Assembly (NCBI RefSeq): GCF_004332155.1
Contig: NZ_SJDV01000003.1
Coordinates: forward strand, 434,001 to 498,000
Reading direction: 5' to 3'
From: Gramella sp. KN1008
Lineage (GTDB): Bacteria > Bacteroidota > Bacteroidia > Flavobacteriales > Flavobacteriaceae
Length of the DNA stretch: 64,000 bases
Positions within the stretch are counted from its first letter, which is position 1. Each line of letters begins with the position of its first letter. A model generated the notes under the pieces. That model was not told where the DNA came from. It saw only the letters and a program-made list of their open reading frames with translations, and did no database searches. This document shows positions 35,892 to 43,537 of the stretch, piece after piece. A program made the translations under genes and the position numbers.

Positions 35892-36194
35892 TTAAATATG
35901 TTTTTCAATGGGTAAGACCACGGCTCTCACCGGGTTATTGGTGTCGAGCTGCTGGTTATATTCTTTTACAAGCTTAAAGAAGCTCTCTATTTTCTCATCC
36001 TCGGTAAAGCTGAAAAGCATTATCGATTCGTTGCCGGACTTTTCACCCGGAAACCAGCTTTGAGTGGCGACAAGAGAATTCTTATACCCGTCTATTTCCG
36101 AAGTGCTGAAGGCCTCTATATGTGATTCCCTGAACAACTTCAGAATATCCTTCTGAAATTCGGAAAGCGAGGTTACAATTAATAATTTCATCAT
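35892..36194 (-). CDS. Small protein of unknown function, possibly PII/DUF3240-like, in the efflux operon
   Basis: A cytoplasmic protein of 100 residues with an alternating strand/helix pattern (MMKLLIVTSLSEFQKDILKLF... then ESIMLFSFTEDEKIESFFKLV... and RAVVLPIEKHI). This resembles the ferredoxin-like PII or DUF3240 fold that commonly accompanies RND pumps. I cannot prove the family from motif alone. It lies 54 bp after the RND gene, and co-transcription is likely. Confidence 0.6.
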   Translation of the reverse strand: MMKLLIVTSLSEFQKDILKLFRESHIEAFSTSEIDGYKNSLVATQSWFPGEKSGNESIMLFSFTEDEKIESFFKLVKEYNQQLDTNNPVRAVVLPIEKHI

Positions 36195-36248
36195 TTGATT
36201 GATTTTTAGCTGCCGGCTCCCGAAAACAGAGATCCGGCAGATTTGGTT

Positions 36249-39200
36249 TTACTTATGGTTTTTCTTTTCGATCATATAGTACACTAATGGTACTACCAGT
36301 AGTGTAAGCACTGTTGAAGCTATGGTTCCTCCCATAAGCGAGATCGCCAGTCCCTGGAATATAGGGTCAAAGAGGATCACAAAAGCTCCGATCACCACCG
36401 TACCTGCGGTTAGCAGGATTGGTGTGGTCCTTACAGCTCCGGCCTCGATCACGGCCTGTTTCAACGGAATTCCTTCTTCCAGCCTCAGGTTCACGAAATC
36501 GATGAGCAGCACCGAGTTCCGGACCATGATACCCGCGAGGGCAATCATCCCGATAAAAGAAGTGGCCGTAAAGAAAGCTCCCAGTAACCAGTGACCCAGT
36601 ACGATTCCCACAAGTGAAAGCGGGATGGCAACCATCATCACTATTGGTGCTTTAAAGTTCTGGAACCAGCCAACGATCAGGATATAAATGATGATGATCA
36701 CACCAAGGAAAGCGATCCCAAGATCCCTGAAGACTTCCAGGGTGATCTGCCATTCTCCATCCCATTTTACAGTATAATCGTCTTCGTACTGAGGTTGTTC
36801 CATGTACAGCTCATTCATCGTATATCCTTTAGGAAGTTCAATATCCTTGAGTTTTTCTTCCATTCCCAGAATAGCATAAACGGGACTTTCAAGTTCCCCT
36901 GCCATATCGGCCAGTACATATACCACTCGCTTCTGATTCTTGCGGTATATATTTTTTTCCCGAACATCTTCTTTCACCTCTACTAAGTCACCTACAGAAA
37001 CCATCTGGCCGTTTTGTGACTGGATCTGAATCTGGGAAATATCATTGACTGAAGATTTTTCATTTTCCTCCAGGGCCAGTACGATTCCCACAGGTTTTGC
37101 AGCGTTCTCATCATAAAGCTGGGTTACGGCATTCTCGCCCAAGGCTGTATTAAGTGTGTAGACGATCTGTTGAGGGGCGATCCCGTAAAGCATCGCCTTC
37201 TCCTTATCGATCTCGAACTTGTATTCAGGCTGATCGGCTTCTACCATCCAGTCCACATCTACTACATCTTCAGTATTATTAAGGATATTCTGAACTTTAT
37301 CAGCTACCTCGATCTGTTTGTCATAATCCGGGCCGTATACTTCAGCAACAATGGTCGAAAGTACGGGAGGTCCAGGTGGAACTTCCACCAGCTTCACATT
37401 TGCGTCGTATTTAGACGCGATCTTCTGAACATCCGGACGCAGTAGTTTTACTATATCATGACTCTGCGCGCTTCGGTCTCCTTTATCTGTTAGGTTCACC
37501 TGAATATCGGCCGTGTTACTGGAGCCTCGCAGGTCATAATGCCTTACCAGTCCGTTAAAGGTAATAGGTGCCGAAGCTCCAACATAGCTCTGGTAATTCA
37601 CTACTTCAGGTCTTTGAGAAAGGTACTGCCCGATCTCCCTGGTGACCACAGCAGTTCTTTCCAGTGTAGTGCCTTCTGGCATATCTATAATTACCTGGAA
37701 TTCGTTCTTGTTATCGAAAGGCAGCATTTTCACTGCTACTGTCTCGGTAAAGAACATTGCCACCGAAGCCAGGAGCAAAGCTATTGTTACCCCCAGGAAT
37801 ATCCATCGTTTCCTGGGATTCTCTATCAGAGGCTTTTCAAACTTTGAATACATCCTGTAAATAAAGGTGTTATCGATGCTGTTGTCACCTTCGTTTACTT
37901 CAGGTTCTTTTTCTCCTTTTTTAGCCTTTTCTCTAAGGAAAATATATCCGAGGTAAGGTGTAATGGTCAATGCCACGAATAAGGATAATATCATCGCAAT
38001 GGATGCTCCAATCGGCATGGGACTCATATATGGTCCCATGAGTCCGCTAACAAATGCCATTGGCAGTACCGAAGCGATCACCGTAAAAGTTGCCAGGATG
38101 GTAGGGTTTCCAACTTCATTAATGGCATAAAGAGCAGCCTGTTTAAACGGTAAACGCCGCAATTTGAAATGCCTGTGCATATTTTCGGCAATAATAATGG
38201 AGTCGTCCACCACAATACCGGTTACGAATACCAGTGCAAAAAGCGTAATACGGTTAAGCGTATAATCAAGCATATAGTAGCTAAGGAGGGTAAGTGCGAA
38301 CGTGATGGGTACAGAAAGGAATACCACGAGTCCGCCACGCCAGCCCATAGCCAGCATAACCACGATGGTTACCGCGATGATCGCTCCAATAAGGTGCATC
38401 AGTAATTCAGAAACCTTATGGGAAGCAGTTTCCCCATAGTTTCTGGTCACTTCTACATTAACATCATCGGGAATAAGGTTTTTCTTAAGGTGATCTACCT
38501 TCTCGATGATCACATCGGCGATCTTCATCGCATCGGCACCTTTTCGTTTGGCTACGTATAGTGTAACTGCAGGATATTCCGAATTATATTCCCCGGCTTT
38601 TTCATCAGCCTGGCCGTATCCGAAACTTACATATTCATTTGGCAATTCGGGTCCGTCCAGAACCGTGGCTACCTGTTTCAGGTAAACCGGCTGATTGTCC
38701 TGAACCCCTACGATGAGGTTCTTTACATCTTCTTTTGACTCCAGGAAGCTTCCGGTGGTCACCAGGAACTCGGTGTCCTGATCATCAAATGTTCCCGAAG
38801 ACATCTGCTGATTATTCGCTTTGATCTTTTCGGCTATGCCAAGGAAGTCAACACCACTGGAAGCCATTTTGGCCTTATCCAACACTACACGTAACTCACG
38901 ACTTCTTCCGCCTTTGAGCTTTGTAATTGAAACATCTTCCACTTTTTCTATCTCGTGGTTAAGCTCTTCTGCTATCTGCTTCAATTCATAATCGTTATAC
39001 CGTTCACTCCATAGCGTAAGTCCCAGAACAGGAACATCGTCAATGGCACGGGTCTTTACCATGGGCTGCGTTACATTTCGTGGCAGTTTATCCATACTCT
39101 TCAGCAGTTCGTTGTAGAGTTTCACGTAGGAGCGCTCAATGTCTTCCCCCACATAGAACTGAACGATGAGCATTCCCTGTTCTTTCATTGAAGTGGAATA

Positions 39201-39455
39201 CACATATTCCACTCCTTTTACGTTAGATATTATCTTTTCCAGTGGCTTGATCACTCTCGACTCGACCTCTGTTGGCGAAGCACCAGGATAACCGACAAAG
39301 ATATCGGCCATAGGTACGTCTATTTGAGGCTCTTCTTCCCGTGGTATAAGGAACGAACTGTAAACCCCGACCACCATAAAGACGATCATAAGCAGTACCG
39401 TAAGTTTCGAGTTAATAAAGCCCCTGGCTATTTTACCTGCTAACCCTTCTTTCAT
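36249..39455 (-). CDS. RND efflux transporter, inner-membrane permease
   Basis: A proton-driven trimeric pump subunit of 1068 residues with twelve helices and two large periplasmic loops. The proton-relay pair in helix 4 is Asp417-Asp418 in GIVVDDSIIIAEN. The N-terminal FLIPREEEPQIDVPMADI and porter-domain motifs (YPGASPTEVESRV) place it with the Bacteroidota pumps that resemble both multidrug and metal exporters. It is followed by a PII-like and a DUF2892-like gene, an arrangement shared by one subgroup of flavobacterial pumps. The substrate is unknown; the link to rhodaneses and sulfur suggests thiol-reactive or redox-active compounds. Regulated with tolC from the promoter at 41903. Confidence 0.92.
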   Translation of the reverse strand: MKEGLAGKIARGFINSKLTVLLMIVFMVVGVYSSFLIPREEEPQIDVPMADIFVGYPGASPTEVESRVIKPLEKIISNVKGVEYVYSTSMKEQGMLIVQFYVGEDIERSYVKLYNELLKSMDKLPRNVTQPMVKTRAIDDVPVLGLTLWSERYNDYELKQIAEELNHEIEKVEDVSITKLKGGRSRELRVVLDKAKMASSGVDFLGIAEKIKANNQQMSSGTFDDQDTEFLVTTGSFLESKEDVKNLIVGVQDNQPVYLKQVATVLDGPELPNEYVSFGYGQADEKAGEYNSEYPAVTLYVAKRKGADAMKIADVIIEKVDHLKKNLIPDDVNVEVTRNYGETASHKVSELLMHLIGAIIAVTIVVMLAMGWRGGLVVFLSVPITFALTLLSYYMLDYTLNRITLFALVFVTGIVVDDSIIIAENMHRHFKLRRLPFKQAALYAINEVGNPTILATFTVIASVLPMAFVSGLMGPYMSPMPIGASIAMILSLFVALTITPYLGYIFLREKAKKGEKEPEVNEGDNSIDNTFIYRMYSKFEKPLIENPRKRWIFLGVTIALLLASVAMFFTETVAVKMLPFDNKNEFQVIIDMPEGTTLERTAVVTREIGQYLSQRPEVVNYQSYVGASAPITFNGLVRHYDLRGSSNTADIQVNLTDKGDRSAQSHDIVKLLRPDVQKIASKYDANVKLVEVPPGPPVLSTIVAEVYGPDYDKQIEVADKVQNILNNTEDVVDVDWMVEADQPEYKFEIDKEKAMLYGIAPQQIVYTLNTALGENAVTQLYDENAAKPVGIVLALEENEKSSVNDISQIQIQSQNGQMVSVGDLVEVKEDVREKNIYRKNQKRVVYVLADMAGELESPVYAILGMEEKLKDIELPKGYTMNELYMEQPQYEDDYTVKWDGEWQITLEVFRDLGIAFLGVIIIIYILIVGWFQNFKAPIVMMVAIPLSLVGIVLGHWLLGAFFTATSFIGMIALAGIMVRNSVLLIDFVNLRLEEGIPLKQAVIEAGAVRTTPILLTAGTVVIGAFVILFDPIFQGLAISLMGGTIASTVLTLLVVPLVYYMIEKKNHK

Positions 39456-39492
39456 TGTATAGCTTTTAAATTCCTGTATTTTTTAATTAGGC

Positions 39493-40566
39493 TTATTGTT
39501 TACTTACTGGTGCACCGTTGTAGAGCTTCCCTTGAGCGTCTGCAATGTATTCTTCTTCTGCATTAAGCCCTGAAAGCACTTCTACCTGGTCGCCATAGTT
39601 TTTGCCTAATCTAATCCATCGTAGGAGAGCTGTTTTCTGCGAGCTTATTGTGTAAATCCCGGTGAGATCTCCGCGATGTACAACAGCTGCTGAAGGAATA
39701 AGAACTCGTTCACTGGCAGTTTTTCGTTCTACCGGGATATCTATACTTACATACATTCCAGATCTTATCTCATCGCCGGTCTCTTCCAGGCTAACCTTTA
39801 CAGGATACTGACTTCCGGTATTCTTAGCTGAAGAACTGATTTCCGAAATTGTCCCTTTCAGGGTCTTGTCCAGTGTCTTTATTTTCACATCTACCTGTGT
39901 TCCTTCTTTAATCGAAGAAACCTCAGATTCCGGAACGGTGGCTCTCACTTCGAAAACACCGGGGGCTTCCATTGCCACCAATGGCATTCCCGGATTGGCC
40001 ATATCACCTTCTTCCACAAATTTATTGGTGATCACTCCGCTAAAAGGAGCCCTGATGTTTACATAGGCGAACTGTGCCTGGATCTCATTCTTCATCTGTT
40101 TTGCAGCTTCGAGTCTGGCTTTTGCCATCTCATAATTCGCGGTCATATCGTCCAGTTCCTTTTGGGAAGCACTGTTATCTTCAAAAAGGTTCCTAAATCG
40201 GTTATAATCCTTTTCCGCATTATTATAAGCTGCCTGGGCTTCGGTGATCTTTGCATTCACCTGTGCCAGTTTTGCCTGCAGATCAGAATTATTGATGGAT
40301 ACCAGCAACTGGCCTTTCCTTACTTTATCACCAATTTCAACATTGATATTATCCACATAACCCATCATCCGGGTGCTGAGTTTTGCATTATTTACGGCCT
40401 CTATCTTACCACTAAGGCTTAGAGTAGATCCTTTTTCTGAAGCTGGGGAATTCACGCTTACGGCAATTGCAGGCCGCTGTTCTTTTGTGGGTTTCTTATC
40501 GTCTCCACAGCTAATAAATAGACTTGCAGCTCCGGCAATTAAAAGAGTATATAATTTCAGTTTCAT
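39493..40566 (-). CDS. RND efflux periplasmic adaptor (HlyD/MFP family), lipoprotein
   Basis: The 357 residues start with a lipoprotein signal (LFISC, Cys20 as the lipidation site, followed by GDDKK). Then come the membrane-proximal and lipoyl domains, a coiled-coil hairpin (about residues 95-160), the beta-barrel (GVFEVRATVPESEVS) and a C-terminal domain. It bridges the RND permease and the TolC channel. The gap to tolC is 3 bp and to the permease gene 37 bp. Confidence 0.92.
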   Translation of the reverse strand: MKLKLYTLLIAGAASLFISCGDDKKPTKEQRPAIAVSVNSPASEKGSTLSLSGKIEAVNNAKLSTRMMGYVDNINVEIGDKVRKGQLLVSINNSDLQAKLAQVNAKITEAQAAYNNAEKDYNRFRNLFEDNSASQKELDDMTANYEMAKARLEAAKQMKNEIQAQFAYVNIRAPFSGVITNKFVEEGDMANPGMPLVAMEAPGVFEVRATVPESEVSSIKEGTQVDVKIKTLDKTLKGTISEISSSAKNTGSQYPVKVSLEETGDEIRSGMYVSIDIPVERKTASERVLIPSAAVVHRGDLTGIYTISSQKTALLRWIRLGKNYGDQVEVLSGLNAEEEYIADAQGKLYNGAPVSKQ

Positions 40567-40569
40567 CGC

Positions 40570-41883
40570 TTATTTTTTGGTTAAAAATTCTAAATATGCC
40601 TTGGCATAGTTGTATTCGTAAATCGTTTGATAATATTCGAGTTCTTTTTCAAGGTATTTTGCTTCTGCTGAGAGAAGGTCTGAAGTTTTTTCCAGTCCTT
40701 CCTCAAAACGGTTGGTCCTGATCCTTAGAGATTCTTCAGACTGTTGCATTGCAAGTTCGCTGAGGGTCAGCTTGTTTTCTGCATCCTTAAGAGCTCTTCT
40801 GGCTTTATTAAGTTCCATAGTACTCTTTGATACATATTGCTCATATTCGAGCTTTGCCTGTTCGTATTCAGCCCTGCTTTTCTGCGTTTTCCCAATGCGC
40901 TTTGAACCTTGGAAAAGATCCCAGCTTAATGAAACACCTGCGATATAACCACTGGCATCCCCCTGGAAAATATCTTCATCATAAAGCTCGTAGCTGCCAA
41001 AGGCATTTAATCTTGGTAAAAAGCTCATCTTATCGGCTTTATACATATCCTTTCTTGCTTCCGTAGCCAGCTCCATAGCCTTGATATCTGAACGCTCTTC
41101 GGAAATACCGGCATTTTCAGTCTCTACTAGAGAGTTTATCTGCAGGGAATCTGTAGGCTTCAGGATTCCTTCCTGTGACTGTCCCATTAAGAACTCCAGA
41201 TAGTCTGAAGCATTTTCAAGGTTACTTTTTGCATAATGCAAACGGTTATTGATCTCAGACACCCTAACTTCCACAGAGAGGATATCGGCTTTTTGAAGAT
41301 AGCCCTGCTTATATCTGTCACTGGCCATTTTCTGATTGGATAGAGCGGCTTCACGGGCCTTCTCCAAAACATTCACGGCTTTATAGGCCAGCTGAAGCTC
41401 CATATAGGCTTTTTCCACCTCCAGCTTCATATAATCCCCTGTACGTTCTCCATTCAGGCGGGTAGCCTCCATTTTAGAATCGGCTGCCTTGCGTTGAAAG
41501 ATCCCGTCAAGATTAACAATTGGCTGTTCCACTTCAATTTTCGTAGCGAAATTGTTTATACGATCCGGATCATTAAGTAGGGCAGGATTAAAATCACTTT
41601 GACTGATCCTTTCCTGGTTCAGTTTTGAACCGAAGGCCATAAGGGGATTATTAGTGGTCATCGCCGTGTGGGAAACACTTATGTTTGGCAGGAATACCGC
41701 ATTGGTTTGCCGGTAATCGGCCTGTGCCTGCAGGAATTCCTGTTCGGATATTTTTAATTTTCTGTTATTTTCCTCAACCTTTTGCACCACCGAGTCCTTA
41801 CTAATAGGCGTTACCTGTTGTGACGAGGCAGATAGGCTCGTGAAAAACGTCAACAGAATTACAGAGAGTTTTATTCTATTCAT
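40570..41883 (-). CDS. TolC-family outer-membrane efflux channel
   Basis: The 437 residues have an N-terminal signal peptide (about 1-21, ending SASS), then two long OEP repeats made of coiled coils (FLQAQADYRQTN..., EYEQAKLEYEQYVSK...). It begins the efflux operon, as is usual in flavobacteria. The start ATG at 41883 is 20 bp from the -7 box. Confidence 0.92.
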   Translation of the reverse strand: MNRIKLSVILLTFFTSLSASSQQVTPISKDSVVQKVEENNRKLKISEQEFLQAQADYRQTNAVFLPNISVSHTAMTTNNPLMAFGSKLNQERISQSDFNPALLNDPDRINNFATKIEVEQPIVNLDGIFQRKAADSKMEATRLNGERTGDYMKLEVEKAYMELQLAYKAVNVLEKAREAALSNQKMASDRYKQGYLQKADILSVEVRVSEINNRLHYAKSNLENASDYLEFLMGQSQEGILKPTDSLQINSLVETENAGISEERSDIKAMELATEARKDMYKADKMSFLPRLNAFGSYELYDEDIFQGDASGYIAGVSLSWDLFQGSKRIGKTQKSRAEYEQAKLEYEQYVSKSTMELNKARRALKDAENKLTLSELAMQQSEESLRIRTNRFEEGLEKTSDLLSAEAKYLEKELEYYQTIYEYNYAKAYLEFLTKK

Positions 41884-41902
41884 AGTTTTTAATTTTCAGG
41901 TA

Positions 41903-41947
41903 CAAAAATAGCGGTGGGAACAGGGGCCGGTCAGTAACTTTTGTTAC
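41903..41947 (-). promoter_or_regulatory. Efflux-operon promoter with a second-type palindrome
   Basis: The perfect palindrome GTAAC-TTTT-GTTAC lies at 41934-41947. The minus-strand -7 box TATTTTTG lies at 41903-41910, 34 bp centre to centre. This is the third member of the set with the rhodanese and racemase-like promoters. Confidence 0.62.
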
Positions 41948-42127
41948 AGCTGGGAAGCAGGGGATTAGAGAGGAGGGGCTTTTATACTTTTTATAACTTG
42001 TTAAGTTTGGAGTATACCTGTCTAATCCTTGAATTTGTAGTTCTTTTGCATGAAAGGATAAATATGTAGGCCTTACCGAGCGTGGGAAAGGAGATTGGTG
42101 TTTTTATGATTCAAATAGAAAATCAAC

Positions 42128-42988
42128 ATGAAATTAAGTGATATAGAAGGAAGACTTAAACTTAACAATGGAGTTGAAATGCCCTATCTGGGTCTTGGGG
42201 TATATAAGGCAAAGGATGGGGCAGAAGTAATCAATTCGATCACCCATGCTTTAAGGAATGGATACCGATTGATAGATACGGCAAGTTTCTATGAGAATGA
42301 AGAGGGAGTGGGAGAGGCGATAAAAAGTTCCGGAATTCCAAGAGAAGAAATATTCGTTACCACAAAGATATGGATCAGTGATCAGGGAGCCGGGTCGGTA
42401 AGAAAAGCTTTTGAAGTCTCTTTGAAAAAACTCGGCCTGGATTATATAGATCTTTACCTGATTCATTGGCCTGTCCCGGGGAAATATCTTGAAACCTGGA
42501 AAATATTACAGGAACTATATACCGACGGGAAAGTGAGGGCCATTGGATTGAGCAATTGTCTTATACATCACCTGGAAAATGTAAAGAAACTTGGAGGAGT
42601 TCAACCTGCGCTTCTTCAAAATGAATTTCATCCGAGACTGTTACAGGAGGATATCCTGGATTACTGTAAAAATAATAATATTCAGTATCAGGCCTGGGCT
42701 CCTTTAATGAGAGGCGAAATTCTCAATAACGGAGTGATCAAAGATCTGGCTGATAAATATGGAAAAAGTCCTGCTCAGATCGTTATTCGATGGGACCTGC
42801 AGAAGGGAGTGGCGACTATCCCTAAAAGCGTTCATGCCGACAGAATTATTGAAAATTCCAGGGTTTTTGATTTTGAACTGACCGCTTCCGAAATGGGTAT
42901 GATAGATGGCCTAGAGAATAAAACTCGTACTGGAGCCCACCCTGATGAGTTTATGGAATATTTCAGAAAAAAAGGTCTGAAACTTTAA
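42128..42988 (+). CDS. Aldo-keto reductase
   Basis: NADPH-dependent carbonyl reductase of 286 residues with a TIM-barrel fold. The catalytic tetrad is Asp50, Tyr55 (DTASFYENE), Lys80 (TTKIW) and His113 (LIHWP). The cofactor-phosphate segment IPKSVHADRIIEN is near the C-terminus. It resembles the 2,5-diketogluconate reductase/methylglyoxal reductase group (AKR5). It stands alone between the divergent efflux promoter and a tRNA gene. The physiological substrate is unknown; detoxification of reactive aldehydes would suit the neighbourhood. Confidence 0.92.
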   Translation: MKLSDIEGRLKLNNGVEMPYLGLGVYKAKDGAEVINSITHALRNGYRLIDTASFYENEEGVGEAIKSSGIPREEIFVTTKIWISDQGAGSVRKAFEVSLKKLGLDYIDLYLIHWPVPGKYLETWKILQELYTDGKVRAIGLSNCLIHHLENVKKLGGVQPALLQNEFHPRLLQEDILDYCKNNNIQYQAWAPLMRGEILNNGVIKDLADKYGKSPAQIVIRWDLQKGVATIPKSVHADRIIENSRVFDFELTASEMGMIDGLENKTRTGAHPDEFMEYFRKKGLKL

Positions 42989-43043
42989 ATTCAGATTTCC
43001 TTTTGAAATTTAAAATAAAGCTGTTTAATTTGCAGTCCTGAAT

Positions 43044-43117
43044 CGGGATGTGGCGCAGTCTGGTAGCGTATACGCATGGGGTGCGTGGGGTCGCTGGTTC
43101 GAATCCAGTCATCCCGA
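43044..43117 (+). tRNA. tRNA-Pro (anticodon GGG)
   Basis: A 74-nt cloverleaf without encoded CCA. Acceptor stem CGGGATG/CATCCCG, D-stem GCGC/GCGT, anticodon stem TACGC/GCGTG with loop ATGGGGT (anticodon GGG), T-arm GCTGG-TTCGAAT-CCAGT, discriminator A. It is followed by its own terminator. The AT-rich segment carrying the esterase and fucosidase begins directly downstream. Confidence 0.95.
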
Positions 43118-43123
43118 CTTTTC

Positions 43124-43163
43124 AAAACGCAACTGACGTTTATTTAGTTAGTTGCGTTTTTTT
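43124..43163 (+). terminator. Terminator after tRNA-Pro
   Basis: Inverted repeat AAAACGCAACT (43124-43134) / AGTTGCGTTTT (43150-43160) followed by further T residues to 43163. Confidence 0.85.
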
Positions 43164-43537
43164 ATTGTGCAAGACATTTGTATAATACCTTACCTTTTAT
43201 TTTATAATATCCCCTTTCCACTTCCGGATAAATCTAATCCATAGAATGGAACAGTTACTGCGTTAAATCACCCGGTTTTTTCAAATTATATTAGAAAAGG
43301 ATTTATCGGGTAATTTTATCAGGAATTTTAAAGTAATAAGGATTCCCCATTCTCATTTGCACAATTAGGTGGATTAATTCTATGGCTAATATCAAAGTTA
43401 TATTTCAGCTCTGAAGGTTAGTATGTGCATATTGTTTTAAAATGTTTTCTTTTTAATCTTAAAATGCTGATTTTAGAGACTTATCTAATTACGTCCGGTA
43501 GTATAGTTTTATATCGGGAATGTTTAAAAATTAAATT
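43164..43537 (+). other. AT-rich intergenic region upstream of the esterase-fucosidase pair
   Basis: 374 bp of AT-rich DNA without an open frame of note, a clear hairpin or a recognisable promoter pair. It must contain the promoter for the esterase. No integrase remnant or obvious attachment repeat is seen. Confidence 0.45.
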
